The notes beneath the pieces were generated by a model. The model was not told the origin of the DNA, did no database searches, and saw nothing but the letters and a program-made list of their open reading frames with translations. Below, in pieces: positions 11,002 through 21,540 of a stretch of DNA of 64,000 nt. The DNA comes from Ailanthus altissimus. Taxonomy: Eukaryota; Streptophyta; Magnoliopsida; Sapindales; Simaroubaceae. Both the position numbers and the translations under genes were made by a program. The stretch spans positions 16,729,688 through 16,793,687 of the forward strand of contig OX327691.1 of NCBI GenBank assembly GCA_946807835.1, given 5' to 3'. Positions within the stretch are counted from its first letter, which is position 1. Every line of letters begins with the position of its first letter.

Positions 11002-12310
11002 GTCCACTTCGGTTCGAGATACGTATTTTGGGGGATTTTTTTTTTATTGTGTGTGGAATCTGTAACAACAGATATCAAATTGTATGCGTCATCGTCTATC
11101 TGGGTTACAACTTACACGGGTTCAATATCATTTTTAACTCCTGCAAATAAAATTTTCATATGCACCAATGGATTTGATATGTTAATTGCAAGGCACTAAG
11201 GCAGGTTGTAAGAGGATCTATTGACCTACTCATCTGCAAACTGCTGGCTTTGGGTGAGAGGCAGACGAAAACAAACTGGAAACAGCAAGCAAAGTTTGAG
11301 AGACTAAACCAGGAAAAATGATCAATCGCAATAATACACAATTACATTTGCATGGAAAAGTATGGGTTCACAACAAAAATCCGCTACATGAAAAGGTACT
11401 GTCCTGCAGAAGGGATGACAGTATATTTCTCATTTGCGAATCTTTAACAAAGTTACATCTAGTGTTGTGGTGGTGACTCAAAAGTCACCAACCAGTCTCA
11501 AAACACAGAATATGATACGAACTTAACTGTAAAACCTCTTTGAGAAGCACAAACAGGGCCAACTACCTATCGATAAAGTCTTTTACGTATCAAAAAGTTG
11601 ATAATACGCTGAGCAGTAATTGAAAGGCTGTATTTCCCTCCAACATCCTGCTTCCTAACAGAATAAACCAAAATGACACCACTTTCCATCATTTGTACAA
11701 TTCAGCCGGTATAGGAAATACTTTTTCTTAAGCATCTGGCCTTTCAGGATTTTGCTGAACCAGCATTGCAAAATAATTCAATAATTACTCATAGGGTTTG
11801 ATCACATGAAGCTTAAGTGGTTAGAAGTCCACATTTACACAAGCAGGTGATATTTATAAACAAAAAATGAAATGCATACAGCAACACTGTTTGATACTTG
11901 TGTAACAAAAGTTAAACATATATTAAAATGTATGTACAAATTGATTCAGATATAATATATTTAAATGCTATTATTTGGAGTTGAATCTACAACAAAAAAT
12001 GGAGACAACAAGTACAGATATAGGGTACCAAAATGTAACAAAGTCCTCAATCCAATTTACTTTTATGCGTAGAATTACAATTCAATCAACAAAAGAAACA
12101 AGCCAAAGTGTCCTTATGTTTTAGACAAATATCATAAGCAATAGTAGAATAACAAGAATCATTAAAACAAAAATTAGTTCCTAAATATCAACCATCATTT
12201 CCACCTCCTTTCCTTACTGATCTAAAATGACCAAGGGTAATCAAAAGATCATATTCTGATCTGCTAACAATTTCTTTGGTACCGGAGAATTTTCAACTTA
12301 AGATAATATT
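11002..12310. other. Convergent intergenic region / 3' UTRs
   Basis: Lies between the 3' ends of the F-box gene (plus) and mTERF copy A (minus). It probably contains both 3' UTRs. AT-rich toward 11850-12200. No further coding exon recognised; a 61-codon minus-strand ORF at 11156-11341 has no recognisable similarity. Confidence 0.6.
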
Positions 12311-13471
12311 TCAATGACTTTGGGCAATCGATAGGAAGGATAAGTCTCCAAGTTCTTCATGATAAGGAAGCACAAATTTATCTAAGAACATTTTCTTAGA
12401 CATCTTACAAATTGTAGCCAAACCAGCTTTTTTCGGAAGCAGATTCTTACTTTTCAGTATGTCATAAACTTTCAACCGGGGTTTTAGACTATTCTCAATG
12501 CTGCCAAGAAGCACTGATGGATTCTTAACTATAAAAGAAATATTGACGTTTGCTTCCTTAAGCAGTATCTCTGTTACCTCTCGAACTTTCCTTTCAGACA
12601 CAACAAAAGCGGGGGGCATGCTCCTAAACATCAAAAGTATATCACCTTCACTAAATCCCAAGCTCCTAAATACCTTCATCTTACGCTCCCAATTCTCTGC
12701 TCTCATACTTATTGTTCGAATAGCAGAAAGAAACATCTTAGAGTTCCTATCAAATCCTATTTCATCAACTCTTTGCACAAAATACTTAATCTTCTCAGGC
12801 TTTAGGAGAAAAAAAGTAGGGTAGGTAAACACATACTTGATAATCTGAGAAGAACTAATTCCACAACTTTTCAGAAACTCAATATTGGGCATCAGCGTCT
12901 TCTCCAAATCATATTTCAGAAACCACCTAGATATCTTTAACACCTTATAAACATATATATCTGATCCTAAAACACTCTTCAATACCAAAAGTGATTGCTG
13001 AAGCTGATTATCTGCGCTTCTATGCAAAAGCCAGGGATCAGCAGTTATTATATCAGCAATATCTGATGACGAAAACCCAAATTCTTGAAAAATTTGGAAT
13101 TTTGGCTTGAGAGTATTATCAACATTGGCAAAAAGAATATTAGGTTTTTTTGCAACAATTTTTTCGAGATGGGTATTAGAAAAGCCATTTTCTTTGAGAA
13201 ATGACAGCACTGAATTCGATTTTTCAGGATTTTTCAGATAAGACTTGACAGATGAGGCTTCAGAAGCGGATTCAGGAGAGAAGTTGTGCTGAATGATTAA
13301 GTAATCAGCCAAGGAAATTTTGGTTTCTGATTTTTTGGGGCTCGAGTAAGAAGAGGAAGAAGAAGAAGAAGAGAAGAGGAGAGAAATTGAGTATAAAACT
13401 AATGGTTTGTGTAGGTGTTGAGAGTTGTTTAAAGAGAGTGAAAGGAGGGTTTTAAAGACAAAGGGTTTCAT
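12311..13471 (-). CDS. mTERF family protein, copy A
   Basis: Intronless 386-residue member of the plant mitochondrial transcription termination factor family: nucleic-acid-binding helical-repeat proteins that act in mitochondria or chloroplasts in transcription, RNA maturation or translation. Residues 1-45 are basic, Leu/Ser-rich and nearly free of acidic residues (including an eight-Ser run), as in an organelle transit peptide. From about residue 70 to 350 the mTERF modules repeat every 30-35 residues, with typical Leu-x-x-x-Gly-(F/I)-S and (P)-x-(I/L)-L-x-x turns, for example FLKENGFSNTHLEKIVAKKPNIL (shown in part), FQEFGFSSSDIADII and FRSLGFSEGDILLMF. The C-terminal PRLKVYDILKSKNLL block closes the fold. 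It is intact and closely similar along its whole length to copy B at 28683-29840. ATG 13471-13469 aligns with the start of copy B. Confidence 0.93.
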   Translation of the reverse strand: MKPFVFKTLLSLSLNNSQHLHKPLVLYSISLLFSSSSSSSSYSSPKKSETKISLADYLIIQHNFSPESASEASSVKSYLKNPEKSNSVLSFLKENGFSNTHLEKIVAKKPNILFANVDNTLKPKFQIFQEFGFSSSDIADIITADPWLLHRSADNQLQQSLLVLKSVLGSDIYVYKVLKISRWFLKYDLEKTLMPNIEFLKSCGISSSQIIKYVFTYPTFFLLKPEKIKYFVQRVDEIGFDRNSKMFLSAIRTISMRAENWERKMKVFRSLGFSEGDILLMFRSMPPAFVVSERKVREVTEILLKEANVNISFIVKNPSVLLGSIENSLKPRLKVYDILKSKNLLPKKAGLATICKMSKKMFLDKFVLPYHEELGDLSFLSIAQSH

Positions 13472-13561
13472 TTTCTTGGGGGTTTTGAGGAGGTTTTGTC
13501 AACTGACAATACTCACAGAGAATAGATTGTGAAGTTAAAAGAAAATATCAAAACTTGCCTG
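13472..13561 (-). promoter_or_regulatory. mTERF-A leader with putative GC-AG intron donor
   Basis: On the minus strand CAG|GCAAGTT (13561-13552) lies about 80 bases before the ATG. The same sequence occurs at the same place in copies B and C. It fits a GC-type splice donor for a leader intron; candidate AG acceptors lie between it and the ATG. Upstream of it TTGAGCCCC is also shared with copy B. Confidence 0.4.
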
Positions 13562-16382
13562 TTGTTGTTGAATCGTGATTCATCAATGGCGGGGCTCAAG
13601 GATCCCTTCCAAAAAGAGGCAGCTGCTACCCAAATGCTAATCATTAACCAGTGCTCAGGCAAATGAAAGCTATATTTAGAGTTGATTTGCAGCTAAGTAT
13701 TTTCTCAACTCTCACTACCATGGTACTTCCAAATTAGGGTTTCCAGTCTGAATCCACTATGAAATGGGTCCCTAATAGGCCCAAATTTTAGATTTGATAT
13801 TCAGCCCACGGAAAGTCAATGATCGTGAAAAATTAACATCCCCTTGTGTATCCTTACGGTAACAATAGATGGGCGGTGGTATTTTCACGTATAATAACAC
13901 CTTGTTTATCAGAAATATTATTTTTTCTTAACAAGTATCTTAATTTTTTTTCAAAGTATATTAATATACCTAACTAGAACTTTAAAATATTGTAAATAAA
14001 CTTCAAATTATTTTAAAATATCTAAATTATTTAATATTTATATTTTTTTTAACACTTTTCTATATCATCATTATTTCTTTTTTTTTAACACACTTTTTTT
14101 TTTATAAACTTTGACTTATTCAGTCATTTAAATTGTTAATTATTTTAATTTTTAAGAATTTTAGGTCAATTTTAACTTAATAAAAAAAGCTAAAATTTTA
14201 TCTTGTTGGTTTAATATAAAAAATAAAATGATATTTTTAATATGTTTCCTTAAAATATGTTTCCTTAAAATATATTTATCTAATTTACATATTATATCTA
14301 TCTTCATATAAAAGTCGTATCTTTTATTTACTATCAACTACCAATTATGTAAAATATGTATTTTATTGTGTTTGATCAATTTTATAATTAATGTTATTGA
14401 CTGAAAATCTAGTTCATTAGAACAACGAACTTTAAATTTATTTATGAAATAATGAAGTTGGGCTTATTCGATTGAGCTATGTTAGAAATGGACTTGAACT
14501 CAACGTTTTTGATTTAGTGTTATGGTCTCACCAATGATTATTTTGAAAAAAATATTTTAATGTTAAAGTTTGTAAATTTTGAGAAAAATAATTCATTATG
14601 AAGATTAGAATAAAAACAGAATTCATTATTTTTAGTAGTAGCAAGTTTGTCATTTTATAATTGGTCTTTACTATTTTTACCCTAAGACTTATGGGCGAAA
14701 AATTTGGTCATCTTTATCGTGACCAGCCGCGATGCTTGAGGTGATGAGATTGATCCAAAAGAGACTTTCGCGTCTTCTTTATTAAGTGAAGGTTGATATT
14801 GATTATAAAATACTTAAAATAATTTTTTATCCGATAACAATTGAATTCGATCCCAAAGTCTTTAAAACCTTCCTTATTTAGTAGATTTTGACCCTAATTT
14901 TAAGATATTTGGGGTCTTATCTAATGGTGCCTAGTGATTGATAGGCGTTTTTTTATTTTGGGGTTTATTATATCTTGAGCTCTCGAAATAAAACCTGCTC
15001 ACGGGATTTGCGATTCTTAAGATTTATATTTTGAATAAGTCTCTCACAATGAGTAAGTAAAATTTTTCTCTGAACAACTTTAGACCGATTATGAGCTTTG
15101 ATTTTTTTTCAATTTTGCTAAAAGGAATAAATGGGCCACAAACTCATAACTTGATAAGTAAGAACAAAGCTTAAATTATAGGCCTCATTGTTGAGTCAAT
15201 TTTTCTTGAAGGACAAATGTTTTTTTAACGTATTTATATATGCATGTATAAGCCATATATAACTACAATAAAATAGATATTAACATTGATTGAATATTAA
15301 TTGATATAATAAAATTTTATTTTAGTTATATACCTTTTATGTTTTTTTTAATTAATTTAATATTAAAAATTCACAAGAGTATAAATATAAAAATATTTGT
15401 TTTTAATTTTTTTTATTTAAAAACTAAATAATTTAAATAGTAATATTAAATGTTAAGCAAAAAAAAAAAAAAAAGTTATTCAATCTCATTCATTTAATTA
15501 TATTGAATTCTAAATCTATTCAACATTTAGTAAAACAAAAATACTATCTTAATCTTATAAAAAAAACTATATAATTTAATTTTTTTTCTTTGAAGGTATT
15601 TTCTATTTTATTATTTATTATTTATAATATTATATATATTTTAACAATATATTTGAAAGGTTACAAAATGCGTTTATAAAAAGTTAAGATTTATGCGGCA
15701 TAAATATTTTGTAAATTAATATAAATAATTATTAAATTCATATTTTTTATTTTAAGATTATTTTATTCAAAAGTAAAATGATAACTATTAAGAAATTTAG
15801 AAAAAAAAAGTGTGATTACCCAAAATAAGTGAAAATATCATCACCCATTAAAGAGTAGAAATTCTTAGGTACATGATGGGCCATTTAATTGATTTTCGAC
15901 TATTGGGTTTCTCTAAGAATGAGAATATTGTTAATTGGGGCTGGGCTAGTGAGCCTAATTTATGTAACAAAACCCAAACTATTGGCCCCAGCGAGCCTTC
16001 TATCCTAATTTGTAAATTGGAAGCCCAGATCTTATTATTATTTTTTTAAAATCTATTGTTAAAATGCCCTAACATAGAAAAAGTTGCCCTTCGTCGCTTC
16101 ACCCTTACTAGCACATTTGACTCATTGTTAAAAGTTTACTCATTTTAAATATCTCATTGTCAGTGCATAAAAATATTTTTGTTTAATTTTAATTTTATAT
16201 ACTAAATTAAAAAATAAAATATTTAACTTATAATAACATAGAGATTGCATGTATATTAACTTTATATAAATTAACTATTTGTTTAGTATTTGTACTTATA
16301 TAATTGAGAACAAAAAAATATTTTTCCCTTTAAAAATTCTCATACCCATCTAGACATATTAGTACACGGACAAGATAAAGAG
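13562..16382. other. AT-rich intergenic DNA, no gene recognised
   Basis: The first 250 bases are the upstream region of mTERF-A and share short blocks with the upstream of the mTERF-C remnant (GGTTTC.AxTCTGAATCCA.TATG, then GGGTCC). From 13900 the sequence is extremely AT-rich. A GC-richer patch at 15870-16030 contains several GGGCC/GGCCC motifs but no exon I can support. Confidence 0.6.
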
Positions 16383-17596
16383 TGATGTATTTTTATATAT
16401 TTTAAAATACACATTAGTTGAAAGTTGTCTCTTTTCGTATTATATGTGTAACCATTCACATAATTGCCTCATTTTATATTATATTTGAAGTAATATAATT
16501 ATTCATGACACCTCTTCATTAATAAATATAATAGTTCATTTTAAATCATAGAATTTAATTTTTAATCCAACTGTCATAAATTAAGAAGTGCATATAAAAG
16601 ATTGTGTTTTAAATGAAATGGTACTATATTTTTAGTGTTTTGCACTTATGAGTGCATTCTTAACAAATCAAATCATTGAATTTGGAGAATAGACTACTAT
16701 AAATGGCTCATTTAGTTAAAATTTTTAAATAGAATTTTTAAAAGTAAAATTTTTTTAAGTATAACTTTTAAGAAAAAGTCATTAATCGTTTGGTTAACAA
16801 TTAAAAAGTTAATTTGAAGTAATAAATCATTTGATTATAAATTGTTAAAAATACTTATTTGTTGTTAAATCACCAAAAAGAATACAGAATAAAACTTATT
16901 TCAAAATCTAAACAATTTAGTGTTTTTTATATATAAGTTTAAATTTATTATGTATTTTCTCAAATTTAATTTCGTAAAACACGAGAATCAAATAAATTTA
17001 ATATATAGTAATCAATGAATCAATATAAATAATTGTGTTTGGTACAAAAATTAAAAATAAAATGATATATTTTTATTTAAAAAATAAATAATCAACAAAT
17101 TTTTTTGATAGATTCTCGTAAAAATATGATGGTTATAGAGATACAGAGAATTAGAGATATGATGACTTTTAATAAAATATTAAAAATATGTTAATTGAAG
17201 ATGATTTATTTTTATTAAGAGTACAATATAAAAATAAAAAAATATTATTAAAATATATATGACATTGCACAAATATTAAAAAAGTCTAACTAAATAGATA
17301 CAAAACCTATTTACACTAGAACAATATTTTTGAGAGGCACAAATTATCTTTTAAGTATAGTGTATTTTTACATGCCTTAATTTATAAATTATAACTGAAT
17401 AGAAAGTGCTAATCGAATTAACCAGCCCCTTATGTGCTCACTCAAATCAGAAGTTTAATTTTATATATTATAATTTGTAGGTGTGTATGTTATAAGTGTG
17501 TGTGTTGTACACTAAAAAAAAATAACTTATATTCTATAACTATAGTGTGTGGTTTATTCTATTATGGAGTATCCATCGCTCCAAAAATTTTTAACA
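16383..17596 (+). repeat. Diverged direct repeat R1 (possible old left LTR, interrupted)
   Basis: Two blocks here, about 16383-16690 and 17285-17596, match consecutive parts of R2 (19497-20016): TATATATTTTAAAATACAC followed by xTTAGTTGAAAGTT; later CAACTGTCATAAATTAAGAAGTGCATATxAAAG versus its R2 counterpart; and the tail ACTTATATTCTATAACTATAG with TTTATTCTATTATGGAGTAT. Between them about 600 bases (16690-17285) have no counterpart in R2 and look like a later AT-rich insertion. Alignment is by eye. Confidence 0.5.
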
Positions 17597-18021
17597 ATTT
17601 TAAGAATAAATATTAAATATCTTGATGGATTAAGAAGTTCACAACTTGAACTAGTTTTATAACTTTTAATATTGTTGTAAACGTACAATTGGAAAAGGCA
17701 AACAAAGTGTGTTTGTTCAAATTCTTATTTTATTATTATGTTGTTGTGCATTAATAGCATTAATATAAAAATATTAAAACCAAAAGAATATTGATGAATT
17801 TTGGAAAGAAAAGAAAATCTCTAGTGCATGTACGATGAAATCAATTATGTTCGGTCATACATATTTATCAATTCTGTTAAATATTCAATTAAATGGAGTT
17901 TTTCATGCGTTTTAACTCATTAGATATGTGATTGAATACGAGACACGTTTAAAAAGCTATTTAGAGGTTTTGTCCTGTATTTTGGAGGCTTGAACATATT
18001 GTTGCCAATTAAAACTATTAA

Positions 18022-18062
18022 AAGTGAAAATTCTTGAAGTGAAAATTCTTGAAGTGAAAATT
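18022..18062. repeat. Tandem repeat, unit about 15 bp
   Basis: AAGTGAAAATTCTTG occurs in about 2.7 head-to-tail copies with no obvious mismatch. Confidence 0.85.
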
Positions 18063-18755
18063 ATAATAATAAAAATATGTTGTCATTAATTATTAAAATT
18101 TAACATTTACAGAATAGTTTAATGTCTATAAATTAGACATATGAAATATTTTTTTTATTATATATTGATAATGAATATTATTTATATTTGGCCAAATAAC
18201 TGTTAGCACATCCAAAACTACAACACTGTAATACTAAAAAAAAAGAATCAATAAGGTGGCATCAAATATTAAGACCACGACGTTGAAACTTAAAAAAAAA
18301 AGTAAAAGTTAATATCTAAGTGTTATGGTACTCATATTTAATGCTACAATGTAACATAGTTATTAGGCTAGCGCCGCGATGTTGATGACTGTTGGTGTGC
18401 TGTATGAACAACAACTATTATTTTATAAATAAATGGCCTATCTGAGTCATTTAAAGATGGATAATTATATGAAAAATTCTCCACCTAATGTGATTTATAA
18501 GAAACATTGCAATGATGTTTATGTTTTATATTGGTGGAGATGTATGATATCAAAGATTATACAAGTGTATATCGATCTACGAAAGTGATCGAATGAATTG
18601 TTTATCAAAGCAAGTTGATCGCCTTGTAAATGCATGTTCTAGACTAAATGAATTATTAACGTTTAGCATATCTTTTCATAAATTTATATCACATTTTATT
18701 TATTATTAAACTGTGATAAAATATCAAAATGAAAAAAGTAAGCAATTAGTTATAT

Positions 18756-18931
18756 TAAAATAAATTTGCTTATGTTTGGCTATGAGTGCAAAATTTACGA
18801 GGTCAAGGTAAAATTTGGCCAATCTCCTAATAAAAATATAGTGATATTAAAATAAAATTGTTTATGTTTAGCTATGAGTGCAAAATTTATGAGGTCAGGG
18901 TTAAATTTGGCCAATCTTCTGATAAAAATCA
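18756..18931. repeat. Tandem duplication, unit about 90 bp
   Basis: Two adjacent copies (about 18756-18848 and 18849-18931) share GCTATGAGTGCAAAATTTA, GAGGTCA and AAATTTGGCCAATCT in the same order with scattered substitutions, mostly transitions. Confidence 0.8.
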
Positions 18932-19496
18932 CTAAATAATGTTAGTGATTCGATGTCGAGTGGAAGAGAACTATGCCTATAACATAAGGTAAGAGTTATG
19001 GTAATCTAGCCTATGTAATTAGAGATCATTTGAAGTAGGTTCATATAAGTAATAACAAATTACTTATTATCTTGTATTACTATCAATATAATAATCTTGA
19101 GTTATTCTTAAAATAAGATAGTATTTAATTGCAGTGAAGAAGTTGAGTTTTGTACTATTAATGAACTCTATAGTCTAATATTGTATGATAGTGTTTTTAA
19201 ATTATATAACACACTTTATAGTGGTTCACTTAAATGAGTATAGAATTGGGTCAGTTCTTATAAGAGTTTAGGCAATCATTTATAGAGCATTCATGAATTC
19301 CAACTGAGCGTAAGGACATAAAATGTCATATCACAGAATAACTAACTTGTAGAGACTTTAATATAGATAATTAGTCTTTTGGCTAACACCAAGGGGCATT
19401 AATTCATAAAAAAATTATGTTTCACAGAATTTCTATGAGACAAAGTTTGAAATACACTAATATATATACATTGAATTCTACAAACTCTTTAATATT

Positions 19497-20016
19497 TGTT
19501 TATGTATTTTGAAATAGAGGAGAGTTATTATATATTTTAAAATACACGTTAGTTGAAAGTTACCTTTTTTATATTATATACATGCTTTCATATTATATTT
19601 AATATAATGCAACCATTTATAACATCTCTTCATTTGAAAAAGTAATGATTCATTTTAAACTATTAATCAAATTTAAATTTTGATCAAATAGTTGAACTAA
19701 AAAGTGTATGTGAAAGACTGTGTGTCAATTGAGGGGATATCTAATATCTATAAATAGAAGCCACTTATTATCAGAATATAGTATGTGAAGTAGTTGTTTT
19801 AAGATTTTGTACTTTGGAGTACACATTTACCGAACAAAGCCATTAAATATTGGAGGATACACTGCCATAAACTTATTTGCACCAAAACAATATCCTTAAA
19901 GAATAAAAAATATCTTTATGCATTGTGTACTTTTACACGCATTAACTTATATACTATAATATGTGTAGTCTATTCCATTCATTATAAAGGATCTATCATT
20001 TCAAATTTCTCCAACA
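19497..20016 (+). repeat. Diverged direct repeat R2 (possible old right LTR)
   Basis: About 520 bases starting TGTTTATG and ending CTCCAACA, so it has TG...CA ends. It contains a TATA-like TCTATAAATAG at about 19747-19757 in the middle, as in many plant LTR promoters. It matches R1 in two blocks. No second CA-ended boundary or target duplication could be confirmed, so LTR identity is inferred. Confidence 0.45.
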
Positions 20017-20289
20017 AAGACTATTTTTAGTCATGTTTGGAAGATGTATACGCTCACTTTTAAACCAATCATATTTTTAAAAACTATAAAATACTGAAAC
20101 AAAGAGACATAATTATTTTAAAGGCAGCACTAACACAATCCGCAATTAACATTAACACTGCTCGATATATACATACAACGAAGACGGTTAACAAAATCAA
20201 GGATATGATTATGTGAAACATTTACCCTTTCTATCAAGCCGAATTGAAAGTTTAAAAAAAAATATATGATCACTGAGAGAAAAAATAGA
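20017..20289. other. Short intergenic gap, nothing recognised
   Basis: AT-rich sequence between R2 and the mTERF-C downstream remnant. No repeat, ORF or motif supported. Confidence 0.5.
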
Positions 20290-20440
20290 ACCTAAACATC
20301 AATCAAGATCTCCAGTTTCTGTCCATTACTTAACCAAAAATGAGTACTGGTCATCCATTTCAGTTTCACTAGCAGGAAGCCAGGAACCAATCCATCAGAA
20401 GATCAAACTTCCATTTGACATTGGAGCGCAGCAACATTAA
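20290..20440 (-). pseudogene. mTERF copy C, downstream remnant
   Basis: This stretch resembles the sequence just downstream of the mTERF-B stop (about 28560-28665): GATCTCC, then CATTA, TGAG, CATCCATTTCA, TTTCACTAGCA, and ATCA.AAGAT in the same order and spacing. It is therefore probably the former 3' flank of the mTERF copy whose N-terminus survives at 26455-26605. The roughly 1-kb body of the gene is missing, not merely displaced by the Copia insertion. Confidence 0.5.
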
Positions 20441-20729
20441 AGAAATCGTTCGTGGGTTTAAAACATGTTTGTATCCACCACCTTTGATTCCAACGTCCAG
20501 TAAGTGAAGTTTTAGCTAAAAATATTTCATGAGAATGAATTATATATTAATATAAACTCACACATGGAAACACAAATATGGTAGTAGATAAAATAATAAA
20601 CGACTCCCACATCCCTGAGTGATTAACATAAACAAATGGCCTCCAAGATGATATTACTAAAGCTCTTTTCTCTCCTGGTGCATTAGAATTTAGAATGAGC
20701 CAATAATGTTTTCTCCTTATAGTTACATG

Positions 20730-21469
20730 TGTTAAAGCGAAAACACACAAACAAGTAAAAAATTTCTAAGCAAATAATAATGCAGAACAAGTTACTAAAA
20801 AATAAAGAGAAATAGTAGAAAAAGAACACACAAAGAATTACGTGGTTCGGCAACTTGCCTACGTTCACGGCGGATCAAGATCACACTCTTCTCTTATTAT
20901 GAATCATAAGACACTCACAAAGTATGCCTATTACAAGAAAGATCATAAAGAAAACTATCTCTTTTACTCTAGAAATTTTCTCTCACAAAAAATCACAAAG
21001 ATTGTTGATGATCACTAAGATTTATCAACCTATCACAAAGATTATACCTTGATTACAAAGATTAATTGATGATCACAAATGATATGTTTACAAGCTAATT
21101 GATAGCCTTTATATAGACTTTGGGATGACCTAGGTTTACCCTATACGTGTGAGAGTCGTATTAGGGAGTCCTGAAATAAGTGGGAGATGAAATAAGAAAG
21201 TTTCCTTATTTCGGGATATTATTCCCATCTCCAGCGCCACAGCGCTAGCGCGCCTGTTTGAGCGCTGCGGCATTCGTCGCCTGGCACCGCGGTGCTCAGT
21301 TATTGGATTGGGCGCCGCAGTGCCCACGCCTGGTTGCCGCGGCGCTGGCGCATGGTGCGCCCTTCTTGGTTTTTCGCCTCCTTTCGCGTCCATCTTCGAT
21401 CCGTGTGCACCCTACGCACTTGGCTTGTTCTCCAAATCATATCCCGATGATTTTCAATCAATATTCTCA
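20730..21469 (-). repeat. Copia-1 3' LTR
   Basis: Direct repeat of 25555-26259, with roughly 90% identity by eye. It contains a TATA-like TTTATATAGA (about 21110) and a CpG-rich block at 21230-21365. It is about 35 bp longer than its partner, mainly because of extra GC-rich sequence near 21240-21275. Confidence 0.9.
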
Positions 21470-21540
21470 CAAATTCCCTCTTTGATTCAAAATCATCCAC
21501 AAAGCAACTCAATCATTCATTTCCGCTTCTTTGGTTACCC

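Larger units (their letters stand above)
17597..19496. other. Region between diverged repeats; possible degenerate element interior
   Basis: Lies between R1 and R2. No gag or pol motif can be read in any frame. If R1 and R2 are LTRs this would be a non-coding interior of about 1.9 kb, as in non-autonomous elements. It contains two internal tandem repeats listed separately. Confidence 0.35.

Noticed and set aside
10173..11068. Several antisense and alternative-frame ORFs over the F-box gene
   Set aside because: GC-rich coding DNA with the GGTGCT repeat produces open shadows (Ser-Thr, Gln-His and Val-Leu tracts) in other frames.
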